A stretch of DNA of 64,000 nt from Acidobacteriota bacterium (lineage in GTDB: Bacteria > Acidobacteriota > Terriglobia > Bryobacterales > Bryobacteraceae), in contig CANIVU010000011.1 of assembly GCA_947470805.1 (NCBI GenBank), positions 62,001 through 126,000 of the forward strand. The letters run 5' to 3'. Below, in pieces: positions 17,231-26,157 of the stretch. A program made the translations under genes and the position numbers. Each line of letters starts with the position of its first letter. Positions within the stretch are counted from its first letter, which is position 1. The notes under the pieces are model-generated. The model was not told where the DNA came from and did not search any database. It was given only the letters and a program-made list of their open reading frames with translations.

Positions 17231-19056
17231 GGGAGCGGCTGGCTGGTTTTGCCCTGGCGTGCGCGGTTTGTTTGTGGCTGTATTGGCCGGGGCTGATGAC
17301 GTGGTTCGCCATGGACGACTTTGCGTGGCTGGGCCTGCGGCAGGCGGCGGGCGACGCGGGTTGGCTGGCCGTGCTGTTCTCACCGAAGGCGCAGGGGACC
17401 GTGAGGCCGTTGTCGGAACGGTTATATTTCCTGGGCTTGGAAGGGCTATTCGGGATTGAAGCGCTGCCGTTCCGGATCGTGGCGTTTGCGACGCAGTTGT
17501 TGAACCTTTGGCTGGTGATACGGCTGGTGGACCGCGTGACGGGCGTGCGCCTGGCAGGGGTGGTCGCGGCGCTGTTGTGGCTGGCGAATTCGGCGTTGGG
17601 GCTGGCCATGTCGTGGACCAGCGCATATAACCAGATCCTGTGGCCGTGCTTCCTCCTGGCCGCCTGCAGCGCGCGCTGGACGTGGCTGGAAACGGGAAGC
17701 CGACGGGCGCGCTGGGCGGAGTGGGCCTTTTTCCTGCTGGGCTTCGGGGCGCTGGAACTGCAGGTGGTGTACCCGGTGATCGCGGCGGCGTTGACGCTTC
17801 TCTACCGGCGGGAGCGTTGGCGGGACTTGCCGCCACTGTTCGCCGTAGCTGGTGCCTATGCGGTGTTTAACCGCGCCATGGCGCCGGCGCAGACGAGCAC
17901 TGTCTATACCCTGTACTGGGATGGCAGTCTGTTTGCGACCTTCGGCACGTATCTGCGGATGGCGACCGGGCTATGGCGGCCGGAGTTGACGCGAGAGTAT
18001 GCCGAGTGGTGGACGGCGGCGGAATACCTGGCGGCGGCGGGCGTGGCGGCGGGGTTGGGATGGATGGCGTGGCGGCGGGAGAAGTGGGGGCTGTTCGGCG
18101 TGGTGTGGTTTCTGGCCACGCTGGGGCCGATTGTGCCGTTGAAGAACCATATCTCCGACTACTACCTAACGGTGCCGGCGATAGGCCTGGCGATGGCAAT
18201 GGGAGTGGTGGTGGCGCGGCGGCCGGTGTGGGCGCTGGCGCCGGTGGTAGCCTATGCGGCCGGCAGCGGGTATTGGGCGCGCCAGACGGTGAATTACAAC
18301 TACGCGCGGGCAGAGCAGGGCCGGGCCCTGTTTGGCGGTGTGCAGGAGGCAATGCGGCTGCATCCGGGGAATCTGATTCTGCTGACGGCGGTGAGTTCGG
18401 AGCAGTATTGGGGCGTCATGAATGACAACCCGTTCCGGCTGGTGCCGGGCTTGAAGGTGTATCTGGCGCCGGGCGGTGAGGAGAATATCGAAAAGCACCC
18501 GGAACTGGGCGACCCGGGCCGGTATGTGCTGCCGGGGCCTGCGGCGCGGGCGGCGCTGGAGGCGGGACAAGCAGTGGTCTATTCGCCCGCCGGGGGAAAG
18601 CTGCGGAACGTCACCGGGCTGTGGCTGGGGATTGCCAAACAGCGTTGGGGGGATGAGTTGTCGCCGCTTGTCGACATGGGGCAGTCGCTGATGGCCGGGC
18701 AGTTGGACAAGGGTTGGCATCCGATTGAACAAGGGTTCCGGTGGTCGGAGGGGGTGGCGTCGTTACGGTTGGGCGCTACGGCGGAGGTACGGAGTTTGAC
18801 CGTGGACGGATTCCGGGGCGGGGAAGCCGGGGCGCGCGGCGCGGTGACGATCGTAGCCGCCGTGAATGGGGTCGATGTGGGCCGATGGGTGATGCCCAAG
18901 GATGACAGTTCGCTGGCTGTAACGGTGCCGTTGCCGGAGGGGTTGGACCGCACCAAGCCGGTGCGTGTCGAGGTGCGCATTACGCCTGTGTTACGAGAGC
19001 CGGGGCCGGGGGGCAGGGAACTGGGCCTGGCATTCGGGAAAATCGGACTGCGATAG
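17227..19056 (+). CDS. Polytopic membrane protein, GT-C glycosyltransferase-like
   Basis: 609 residues. About the first 400 contain many hydrophobic helices. An early acidic pair WFAMDDFAWL sits after the first helix, as in GT39/ArnT-type lipid-linked sugar transferases. The C-terminal soluble part (about 490-609) has GWHPIEQGFRWSEG, AAVNGVDVGRW and GRELGLAFGKIGLR, matching the lipoprotein's domain in layout. Probably transfers a sugar from a lipid carrier on the outer face of the inner membrane; the substrate is unknown. ATG overlaps the stop of the lipoprotein gene. Confidence 0.7.
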   Translation: MRERLAGFALACAVCLWLYWPGLMTWFAMDDFAWLGLRQAAGDAGWLAVLFSPKAQGTVRPLSERLYFLGLEGLFGIEALPFRIVAFATQLLNLWLVIRLVDRVTGVRLAGVVAALLWLANSALGLAMSWTSAYNQILWPCFLLAACSARWTWLETGSRRARWAEWAFFLLGFGALELQVVYPVIAAALTLLYRRERWRDLPPLFAVAGAYAVFNRAMAPAQTSTVYTLYWDGSLFATFGTYLRMATGLWRPELTREYAEWWTAAEYLAAAGVAAGLGWMAWRREKWGLFGVVWFLATLGPIVPLKNHISDYYLTVPAIGLAMAMGVVVARRPVWALAPVVAYAAGSGYWARQTVNYNYARAEQGRALFGGVQEAMRLHPGNLILLTAVSSEQYWGVMNDNPFRLVPGLKVYLAPGGEENIEKHPELGDPGRYVLPGPAARAALEAGQAVVYSPAGGKLRNVTGLWLGIAKQRWGDELSPLVDMGQSLMAGQLDKGWHPIEQGFRWSEGVASLRLGATAEVRSLTVDGFRGGEAGARGAVTIVAAVNGVDVGRWVMPKDDSSLAVTVPLPEGLDRTKPVRVEVRITPVLREPGPGGRELGLAFGKIGLR

Positions 19057-19113
19057 CACTTCGCGCTCAATACGCCGCCGCGTTTGGCCGATGAGTCCCA
19101 AAGCGGTTCGTAG

Positions 19114-21681
19114 ATGTCCTTTTTGACCGAGCAGCAACGACGAGTAATGCTGGCGACGATTGCCGTGGCTTGTGGCTTGCTGAGCTGCGTCTATTTGGCT
19201 CGCCGGTACCAACTGGTGCATTCTCCTGTTTACCGGATTGGTTATGCGAACCAACCGGAACTATTCCGGCCGGAAGTGAGCGGCCAGCCGAGCGGATTTG
19301 CGGTGCGATTGATGCAGGCGGCCTCGCGCCGGTCCGGCGTGAAGCTCCAGTGGGTGTATGCGCCGGAGGGCGCCGACGAGGCGTTATTGAACGGGCGAGT
19401 GGATATCTGGCCGTACCTGCACAACAAGCAGTATTTGCAACCACGAGTCCACTTTACGCGCCCATATTTGGAGTCCGAGTACTCGGTGCTGCGTTTGGAG
19501 ACAACCGCCCCGGCCGGCAGCAAAGGACCGCGCGTGGCGATCCCGACGGGCCAGTTTCACCGGTATTTGGGTGGGCGGCTGTTCCCGGGGGCGGAGTTGG
19601 TGCCCTTTGCCGGGGACCGTGAGATGCTGGCGGCCCTGTGCGGCGGGGACGCCGAATATGTCCTGATTCGTCGGGGGCGGGTCGTTCTGCTGGCAGAGGA
19701 ATGGGCATCGATTTGTACGGCCCCGCTACCGCAATTGGAGCCGGTGGCAAGTCCGGAGCTGGGCATCTCGATTGCCGCGAGCGCCTCTGGGGTGGCTGCG
19801 GCGGAGGCGTTGCGCGACGGGCTCGACGAGTCGTTCGCCGAATCAACGCTGGAACACCTGGTGGGGAACTATTATCTGGACGTTGCCGTCAGCGAAACGA
19901 TTCACGGGTCGGTCCAGGCCACCCGAGAGGCGAACCGGTGGTTATGGTTGGGCGTAGCCGGGCTGGGCGTGCTGCTGCTGGTGACGATCCGGGTGAGCCG
20001 CCAGGTGGCGTCTGCCAATCTGAAATTGCGCCACACGGTGGCCGAGCGGGACCGGTTGGTCAGTGAAGTTCGCAATGCCGAAACAGCCAAAACGCAGTTT
20101 GTGGCCAACATGAGCCACGAGCTGTGCACACCAATGAACGGGATTCTGGGAACGCTCGAGTTGTTGAAGGAATCGCCTATGGAGGTTGACCAGCGGGACC
20201 TCGTGCTGACAGCGACGCGGAGTAGCCGAAGTCTGTACGCGCTGTTGAAACGCCTGCTCGAGTTTTCGCAGATCGAGTCGAATCAGCTGGAATTCGAGAC
20301 GAGGCCGTTTTCGGTTTCTGAGGTTTTAGAATCGTTGGCGACCTCTGCCTGCATCGCGGCGGAAGAGAAGCGGATTGGTTTCCTGCTGCGGATCGACCCG
20401 TCGGCGCCCGGGTGGCTGAGCGGCGATCCGCGGCGCCTGCGCGGGGTGTTGGAATGCCTGATTCAAAACGCCGTGAAGTTCACCTCGGCCGGGCGCGTCC
20501 GCGTGCGGGTGCTGCCGCCGGCGGGCACAGAGGAGTGTATCCGTATCGAGGTCGCCGATACCGGCGTGGGCATCGCACCCGAGCAGCAGGCGAGGATCTT
20601 CGAGGCGTTTGAACAGGCCGACACAAGCATGACGCGGCAATATGGCGGGCTGGGCATCGGGCTGACGATGGCGCTTCGCGTCGCCCGGCGCATGGAGGGC
20701 CGCATCGTGCTGGAAAGCACGCCGGGCGAAGGTTCGGTGTTCACCGTGCACTTGCCGGCGTCGATGCTTTGCGCCGTGCCCCCGGGCCAATCGCCATACC
20801 GTACGAATCGAGGCGGGAAAGCGGCGCAGCGGGCCGTCGTCATCCATTCCGACGCCGAGGTGCGAGGTGTCCTGCAGGAAACCATTTCCGCTACCGGGAT
20901 TCGGGTGCTGGCGTTGGAGAAACTGCCGGTGGGCGGCCTGGTAGGCGACTCGATTGCGCATGTTTTCGTGGAGGAGTCCCAACTGGAGGCGCACTTCCCT
21001 TCGTGGCCGTCGAATGCGCGGGTGATCCTGCTCTATGCACGGGCCGCGACGACGCGCGCACTGATCCCGGGACGAGGCTTCCACGAGCTTGCCAGCCCAT
21101 TTCTGCCTTCTGAAGTCCGTCACCTGCTTCGTGGCGGGACCTTTGCTTTTGGCGCTCCTGTAGCGGCGCCGGGACCGAGGCGCGGCAGGACCGGCGGATT
21201 CGGGCTGCAGATTCTTCTGGTCGATGACAGCCGGACGAATCTCAAGATTGCCGAACAGGTCCTGATTCGTATGGGCTGCAAGGTCAGCACGGCGGAAAAC
21301 GGGCAGCAAGGGCTGGATTTGTTGGCGGTGGCCCATAGCCGCGGCGAGGTCTTCGACCTGGTGTTCATGGATTGCCAGATGCCCGTTCTCGATGGATATG
21401 AGGCAACCCGGCGGCTGCGTCATTCAGATTTCGCGTATCGTTCGATTCCGGTGATCGCCTTGACCGCGCAGATCGGACCCGGCGAACGGGCGCACTGCCT
21501 GGCCGCCGGAATGAACGATTATCTGACCAAGCCGATCTCACGCCAGGCGGTCTGGCGTCTGCTCCAGCGACATGCCTCGCGTGCCAACTCCGACATCGGT
21601 GTAGCGAATTCGGACACGTGTTCCAAAATGCGCCAGGAAGTGGACGCATTGGGGCCTTTGATTGGGGCAAATCCCGCATGA
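19114..21681 (+). CDS. Hybrid sensor histidine kinase / response regulator with solute-binding sensor domain
   Basis: 855 residues. A first membrane segment (about 12-30), a periplasmic SBP_bac_3-like domain (about 40-255), a second membrane segment (about 270-290), HisKA with His about 335 in MSHELCTPMNG, and HATPase (about 435-550; ADTGVGIAPEQ, GGLGIGLT). A degenerate receiver-like region (about 570-690) lacks the phospho-Asp, and a final intact receiver has Asp about 753 in FMDCQMPVLDGYEA. The H-box usually reads SHELRTP; here Arg is Cys. It likely senses an amino acid or similar small ligand. No DNA-binding partner is adjacent. Confidence 0.9.
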   Translation: MSFLTEQQRRVMLATIAVACGLLSCVYLARRYQLVHSPVYRIGYANQPELFRPEVSGQPSGFAVRLMQAASRRSGVKLQWVYAPEGADEALLNGRVDIWPYLHNKQYLQPRVHFTRPYLESEYSVLRLETTAPAGSKGPRVAIPTGQFHRYLGGRLFPGAELVPFAGDREMLAALCGGDAEYVLIRRGRVVLLAEEWASICTAPLPQLEPVASPELGISIAASASGVAAAEALRDGLDESFAESTLEHLVGNYYLDVAVSETIHGSVQATREANRWLWLGVAGLGVLLLVTIRVSRQVASANLKLRHTVAERDRLVSEVRNAETAKTQFVANMSHELCTPMNGILGTLELLKESPMEVDQRDLVLTATRSSRSLYALLKRLLEFSQIESNQLEFETRPFSVSEVLESLATSACIAAEEKRIGFLLRIDPSAPGWLSGDPRRLRGVLECLIQNAVKFTSAGRVRVRVLPPAGTEECIRIEVADTGVGIAPEQQARIFEAFEQADTSMTRQYGGLGIGLTMALRVARRMEGRIVLESTPGEGSVFTVHLPASMLCAVPPGQSPYRTNRGGKAAQRAVVIHSDAEVRGVLQETISATGIRVLALEKLPVGGLVGDSIAHVFVEESQLEAHFPSWPSNARVILLYARAATTRALIPGRGFHELASPFLPSEVRHLLRGGTFAFGAPVAAPGPRRGRTGGFGLQILLVDDSRTNLKIAEQVLIRMGCKVSTAENGQQGLDLLAVAHSRGEVFDLVFMDCQMPVLDGYEATRRLRHSDFAYRSIPVIALTAQIGPGERAHCLAAGMNDYLTKPISRQAVWRLLQRHASRANSDIGVANSDTCSKMRQEVDALGPLIGANPA

Positions 21682-22248
21682 ACCTTTGCTTGGGACGGAT
21701 GAAGTTTGGCTAAAGAATTGGAACGATGGAGTCGATAAGACTACACGGCCAGCGTTTTCAGTAGTTTACGGATTTATTTGGGCGAAGTGGTCAGGAAATT
21801 GTTTCGCGGGTTAATTTGGCCATTGAATTGCTAACCAGTTGTGCTAGGATATATGCGAATCGAAACTAAAGCTCGGCGCAATCGTTCGGCCACCGAACGG
21901 TACGTTCAGGGTGAGACTGGTGCATCCAGTTTTGCGTTGCTGGTCAGGCTGTTCGGTGATCGACAGTCCGTGCAAAGAAATTTTGACCAGGTTTGCTCGC
22001 CGATTTCGCTTTTGAATTTTGAACCTTTTTTCTCGACCATGCGTCCATATGGTCTGAGAGTTGCAACAAAGCCCGCGCCGCCAGGCAAAGGCGAAACGAA
22101 ACGCCAGCAAAAGGCGTATTACTTTGGAGCCAGTGGCGGATTGTTCACTGACTCGATTACAGAGGGTCCGGGACGCTAACAGCGTTTTTGACGTCGGACC
22201 GCTGATCACCGGAAATAACCAGCAAAAGCAATAGGGAGGGATAAAACC
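21682..22248 (+). other. Long intergenic region upstream of the DksA-like gene
   Basis: About 570 bases, visibly richer in A+T than its surroundings. A frame of 112 codons at 21841-22179 starts with ATG but its product shows no domain and is rich in Arg/Lys/Ser; I do not accept it as a gene. A possible promoter lies near 21823-21856, which would give a long leader for the DksA-like gene. The plus strand changes from G-rich to C-rich around here. Confidence 0.4.
21823..21856 (+). promoter_or_regulatory. Candidate promoter in the DksA upstream region
   Basis: TTGAAT (21823-21828) with TAGGAT (21845-21850) at 16 bases, or TTGCTA (21828-21833) with TATATG (21850-21855) at 16 bases. Both are partial sigma-70 matches; untested. 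Confidence 0.25.
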
Positions 22249-22632
22249 ATGACGAATGCTGAATTGAAAGCCTACAAGAAGATTCTGGCTGCGAAAGAAG
22301 CCGAGCTCGTCGGCGCTCTGCGCAACCGCGAGGGTATCGAGATCGAAAAGAGCCCGGACGCGCTGGACGAAGTGCAGCGTGCCGCCGAGCGTGAACTCGC
22401 TATCCGCACACTCGACCGTGAGTCCAGCCTGCTGCGCAACGTCCGCGCCGCTCTGCTCCGTATCGAGGATGAATCGTATGGTGTTTGCCTCCATTGCGAA
22501 GAAGATATCAGCGTGAAGCGCCTCAATGCGGTGCCGTGGGCTCCGTACTGCATCTCCTGCCAGGAACAGTACGACGCGCACAAGATCGAAGGCGACGAAG
22601 TGTTCGACGACATGCTCGTCGGCGCGGCGTAA
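22249..22632 (+). CDS. DksA/TraR-type zinc-finger protein
   Basis: 127 residues. A long alpha-helical hairpin (about 5-75) is followed by a C4 zinc finger with CLHC and CISC about 20 residues apart, the DksA/TraR C4 arrangement. Family members bind RNA polymerase through its secondary channel and modulate promoter opening during starvation. GGGAGGG stands about eight bases before ATG 22249. The coiled-coil tip has an acidic DALDE region in the place where DksA carries its key acidic residues. A terminator follows. Confidence 0.87.
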   Translation: MTNAELKAYKKILAAKEAELVGALRNREGIEIEKSPDALDEVQRAAERELAIRTLDRESSLLRNVRAALLRIEDESYGVCLHCEEDISVKRLNAVPWAPYCISCQEQYDAHKIEGDEVFDDMLVGAA

Positions 22633-22657
22633 TCGCTCTCACGATTCGAAGCGACAA

Positions 22658-22690
22658 GGGGCGCGGCCATTTGGCTCGCCCGCTTTTTCT
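22658..22690 (+). terminator. Rho-independent terminator after the DksA-like gene
   Basis: GGGCG (22659-22663) pairs with CGCCC (22677-22681), with an inner GCC/GGC stem around an ATTT loop, and CGC is followed by TTTTTCTTT. It lies right at the end of the convergent pgeF gene. Confidence 0.75.
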
Positions 22691-23329
22691 TTATGCGGGG
22701 CCGATGGCGATCGCCGAGACCATACGTCCAAGGGCCTTATCGCGCCGGAACGAGTGAAATACATCCACTTCGCACATCGTACAGCGACACAGGCTGTCTA
22801 TCTGCTCGAGCGGAACTCCGCTCTTCTTCAGTTGTTCGACGTTAGCGGCTGCCAGATCCACATGCGGGCGCTCCCCGCTGCGGACGGTGTGGGCGGGGAA
22901 GTGGCTGGCCACCTCTTCGCCGACTTCGAAACAGCAGGTCGCTATGCAGGGTCCCACGGCGGCCAACAGGTCCTCGGGCCGCGATCCATGCGTCCGCACC
23001 ATCTCCGCCACCGTGGCCGCGGTAATCCGGGCCGCTGTTCCCCGCCACCCGGCGTGAACGGCGGCGACGCGTTTTTGCCGCGAATCGGCAATCAGGACCG
23101 GCACGCAATCGGCCGTTCTGATCTCTAGCCAAAGTTCAGGAGAGGTGGCAAGGAGTGCGTCCCCGTCGCCATGATGACCAGGTACGGTCACCGTGACAAT
23201 GGTGGCGGCGTGAACCTGATGCAGGCGAGCGGTTCGGTCCGGAGCGGTCCAGGCGCCATTGTAACGGGTTCCGAAGCCGTGTTGCAGCCACGGCACCTTG
23301 TCGAGTAGCGAGGAACGGATCGGGCTCAT
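22691..23329 (-). CDS. pgeF: PgeF/YfiH-type multicopper (laccase-domain) purine nucleoside enzyme
   Basis: 212 residues from the ATG at 23329, which overlaps the TGA of the epimerase gene by four bases. Typical motifs: HQVHAATIV, DGDAL, the TADCVPVLI strand, the AAVHAGWRGTA signature and GPCIATCCFEVG. Family members were named polyphenol oxidases or laccases and act as purine nucleoside phosphorylase/adenosine deaminase; PgeF in E. coli corrects L-Ser misincorporation into peptidoglycan. Zinc or copper ligands are the His and Cys of TADC and AVHAGW. Probable last gene of a long minus-strand operon. Confidence 0.87.
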   Translation of the reverse strand: MSPIRSSLLDKVPWLQHGFGTRYNGAWTAPDRTARLHQVHAATIVTVTVPGHHGDGDALLATSPELWLEIRTADCVPVLIADSRQKRVAAVHAGWRGTAARITAATVAEMVRTHGSRPEDLLAAVGPCIATCCFEVGEEVASHFPAHTVRSGERPHVDLAAANVEQLKKSGVPLEQIDSLCRCTMCEVDVFHSFRRDKALGRMVSAIAIGPA

Positions 23330-24270
23330 GCCGTGTGAGCGCGGTACCAATCCATTGTCCGGCGGAGTCCTTCTTCGATCGTGAATTTCGGATCATGGCC
23401 GAGTTCGCGCTTAGCAGCCGTGGTGTCGGCCTGCGAGTCACGCACATCGCCTCCGCGGGGCGGACCGTAGTTGGCAGGCAGCGTAATGCCTTCCAGCTTC
23501 TGAATCTCTTCCCATAGGAAGTTCAAGGTATAGCGCCCGCCGTTGCCGGCGTTGAAAACCTTCCCGGATACGCCGGGCACCATCGATGCCTTGCGAACCA
23601 GCGCCGCCACGTCTTCCACATAGGTGAAGTCGCGCGATTGCTCGCCATCACCGAAGATCGTGGGCGCCTTCCGTTCCATGGCGGCCTTCATAAACAGCGA
23701 CAGGACGCCGGAATACGGGCTCGATGGGTCCTGGCGCGGGCCATAGACGTTAAAGAACCGGAGCGATACCGATTCCAGCCCGAAGCAGGAGTCAAACACC
23801 GAGCCGTAATACTCACCCATCAGCTTCTGCAGCGCGTAGGGCGACTTCGGGCTGGGCGCCATCGATTCGGTCTTGGGGAGCACCAGCGTGTCTCCATACG
23901 CCGAGCTCGATGCCGCGTAGACAACGCGCCGCACGCCGCACTCTTTGGCCGCGCGATAGACGTTGAACGTCCCGTTGATGTTCACATCGTGCGATGGAAC
24001 GGGGTCCTGGATAGAACGGGGAACCGACGGAATGGCGGCCAGATGATAAACAACTTCAGCGCCCGGAAAGATACGCACCAGCGCGTCGTAGTCGCGGATG
24101 TCGACCACGTGGGTTTCCACGCGATCCTTCACCTCTTCGAGATTCGAAAGGTGACCACTGTTGAGATTGTCCACCACGCCAACGGATTGCTCTCCGTTCG
24201 CCAGCAGCTCCCGCACGAGCGCGGAGCCAATGAACCCGGCGCCGCCGGTGATGATGCATTTGGGTTGCAT
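23326..24270 (-). CDS. NAD-dependent sugar-nucleotide epimerase/dehydratase
   Basis: 314-residue extended short-chain dehydrogenase. Rossmann motif GGAGFIGS at 9-16, catalytic Ser/Thr region VVYAASSSAYG, and YxxxK in SPYALQKLMGE; RFFNVYGPRQDP and FGDGEQSRDFTYVEDV are typical of UDP-N-acetylglucosamine/UDP-glucose 4-epimerases (WbpP/GalE-like). It probably makes a UDP-sugar for surface glycans. Spaced two bases after the TIM-barrel gene and overlapping pgeF by four bases. Confidence 0.87.
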   Translation of the reverse strand: MQPKCIITGGAGFIGSALVRELLANGEQSVGVVDNLNSGHLSNLEEVKDRVETHVVDIRDYDALVRIFPGAEVVYHLAAIPSVPRSIQDPVPSHDVNINGTFNVYRAAKECGVRRVVYAASSSAYGDTLVLPKTESMAPSPKSPYALQKLMGEYYGSVFDSCFGLESVSLRFFNVYGPRQDPSSPYSGVLSLFMKAAMERKAPTIFGDGEQSRDFTYVEDVAALVRKASMVPGVSGKVFNAGNGGRYTLNFLWEEIQKLEGITLPANYGPPRGGDVRDSQADTTAAKRELGHDPKFTIEEGLRRTMDWYRAHTA

Positions 24271-24272
24271 AG

Positions 24273-25112
24273 TTAAAGTCCGAGCGCCTCGATCTGCGCC
24301 TCCATATGCCGGATCGATTCGTTGGAGATGGTTTCCGAGCCGAACGAAAAATCGAAGGCCTCCATCGAAATCCAGCCCTGGTAGCCGCGTTGGGCCAGGA
24401 CGGACAGGACAGGCTTGAAGTCGTAGTTCCCCTTGCCGGGGTGTTTGCCGTCGAGCTCATTGACGTGCACGTGCCGAATGACCGGATAATGCCGCTCCAC
24501 CAGCACCGCGTGCGGTTCGTCTTCGGCAATCGCATTGTGGCTGTCAAACATCGTTTGCACGGCGGGGCTCCCGATTTCGGCCACCCACTTGGCGGCTTCG
24601 TCGAGGGAGGTCACAACATCCGTATCGGCAGGCGGCAGCGCTTCAATAAGCAAAGTGACGCCCCGTTGTTCGGCCCAATGCCCGGCCGCGCGCATGCCAT
24701 CCACATAGTTCTTCGTCGCCTCGGCTGGGGTAAGACCACCGGTCGACGTGCGCTGCTTCGGCGAACCGAAAATCATGACGCCGTTCGGCCCCAGATCGGC
24801 ACAGAGATCGATCAGATCGTGTATGTGCCGCCAGCTCCGCGCGCGCAGCCCGTGGTCCGGCGTCGTCACATGCAATCCCGCCGGGGAAACCATCAACCAG
24901 TGCAGCCCAACGAATTCCAAACCCTCATCCGCGATAATGGCGCGCGTCTCACGCCGCGTGGCCGGGGTGATCGTACAAGGATCGTCGGCGAGCGTGAACG
25001 GCGCGATTTCGATGCCGGTGTAGCCGGCCTTCTTAATCGACTGGCAGGCGGCGCGGAAATCCCAGCCTTTGTAGACCTCATTGCAGATGGCGTGACGGAA
25101 ACGGAAGGGCAT
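24273..25112 (-). CDS. TIM-barrel sugar isomerase/epimerase
   Basis: 279 residues of the AP-endonuclease-2-type TIM barrel (Hyi, tagatose/psicose 3-epimerase relatives). Metal-site motifs include GIEIAPF, GLHWLM, IEALPP (Glu), DSHNA (Asp, His), HVHVNE and SMEAFDF (Glu). Members isomerise or epimerise ketoses, inosose or 3-keto-sugars. No signal peptide, so cytoplasmic. Between a zinc dehydrogenase and an epimerase, it fits a pathway using oxidised sugars; the substrate is unknown. Confidence 0.82.
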   Translation of the reverse strand: MPFRFRHAICNEVYKGWDFRAACQSIKKAGYTGIEIAPFTLADDPCTITPATRRETRAIIADEGLEFVGLHWLMVSPAGLHVTTPDHGLRARSWRHIHDLIDLCADLGPNGVMIFGSPKQRTSTGGLTPAEATKNYVDGMRAAGHWAEQRGVTLLIEALPPADTDVVTSLDEAAKWVAEIGSPAVQTMFDSHNAIAEDEPHAVLVERHYPVIRHVHVNELDGKHPGKGNYDFKPVLSVLAQRGYQGWISMEAFDFSFGSETISNESIRHMEAQIEALGL

Positions 25113-25138
25113 GAAATACCAGTGTACGAGTTCTTTCT

Positions 25139-26155
25139 CTAATCAGAAATTCGATGGACAATCTTCACTGCCGCGCCCGGCGGATGGACGACGGCTTCGG
25201 CCGCCTGCGCGAGCGGCAAACGATGGAACAACGGATCGAGCCAGCCCCGGTCGTAGCCCCGCAAACGCGCTACGGCGAGTTCAAAATGGTGAAAGGACGC
25301 GTTCACGCTGGCCGCCAGAATGTGATTGCCAATGATCATATCCAGGCACGGCAACCGCACCTCGGCCGGTCGTGCCCCCAGCAAAATCACAACCCCCAGC
25401 CGCCGCAGCACGCGCATCGATTCGACGGCCAGCGCCGCGCTGCCGCAGGCCTCGATGACGATGTCGGCGCTGACGCCATCAAGTGTCCGCGTATAGCGAA
25501 CCCCGTTGCGGATCAACAGTTGTGCCCGCTCCGAGTCCTCGTTCTCGCGCGACAGTACGGTAACCTCAAACCCGCAATTTAGCGCGCACCAGGCGGTCAA
25601 GATCCCAATCGGGCCAGCTCCTAGGACCAACACATGCCGCGGTTCACCCGGGTGCAGCCGCAACGCCAGTTCCCACGCCTTTTCCACCACGCTGGCCGGT
25701 TCCACCAGGACCGCGACATCGGTCAACTCGGTAGGCACCGGCACCAGATCGTCTTCGTGATCGACGGCGAAATCGCACAAATACCCGTGCAACCCGAAGA
25801 TGCCGCGCTCGACATATTCGCCCGTCAGGCAGTTGTCGCGGCGTCCCCGGCGGCACATGGCGCAACCCGGTCCGCAGTTGCGGCGAACGAGCGGCACTAC
25901 CCACTGCCCCACCTGCAGTCGGCTCACGCCACTGCCCAGCGCCTCCACCACCGCCACCGCTTCATGCCCCAAAATCAGGCCTGTCTCCCCCGCCGGCGGG
26001 GCGCCAAACTCAAACTCAGCCACGCCGCGATCCGTCCCGCAAACCCCGCACTCGATCAAGCGCAGCCGTACCTCGCCCGCCCCCGGCGCAGCCGGTTCGG
26101 CGTGGTCGGTCACGGCCAACCGCCGGGCTTCGAAATCGAGCCGGAGCGCCCGCAT
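25139..26155 (-). CDS. Zinc-dependent medium-chain dehydrogenase (glucose dehydrogenase-like)
   Basis: 338 residues from the ATG at 26155, two bases after the stop of the fusion gene. Catalytic zinc site CGVCGTD (about 36-42) with GHEAVAVVEALG, structural zinc loop CGPGCAMCRRGRRDNC and the NAD(P) fold VLVLGAGPIGIL. The combination with GVAEFEFGAPPAG and FGLHGYLCDF resembles glucose/galactose 1-dehydrogenase-type enzymes more than ethanol dehydrogenases. Likely oxidises a sugar or polyol with NAD(P). The frame extends further upstream, but that part overlaps the neighbour. Confidence 0.82.
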   Translation of the reverse strand: MRALRLDFEARRLAVTDHAEPAAPGAGEVRLRLIECGVCGTDRGVAEFEFGAPPAGETGLILGHEAVAVVEALGSGVSRLQVGQWVVPLVRRNCGPGCAMCRRGRRDNCLTGEYVERGIFGLHGYLCDFAVDHEDDLVPVPTELTDVAVLVEPASVVEKAWELALRLHPGEPRHVLVLGAGPIGILTAWCALNCGFEVTVLSRENEDSERAQLLIRNGVRYTRTLDGVSADIVIEACGSAALAVESMRVLRRLGVVILLGARPAEVRLPCLDMIIGNHILAASVNASFHHFELAVARLRGYDRGWLDPLFHRLPLAQAAEAVVHPPGAAVKIVHRISD

Positions 26156-26157
26156 AC

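Noticed and set aside
21841-22179. A 112-codon plus-strand frame upstream of the DksA-like gene
   Set aside because: The product shows no domain, is Arg/Lys/Ser-rich and lies in DNA of non-coding character; no convincing ribosome binding site was seen.
21844-22581. A 245-codon minus-strand frame
   Set aside because: It runs antisense through most of the DksA-like gene, which has a clear zinc finger; this is a GC-rich shadow.
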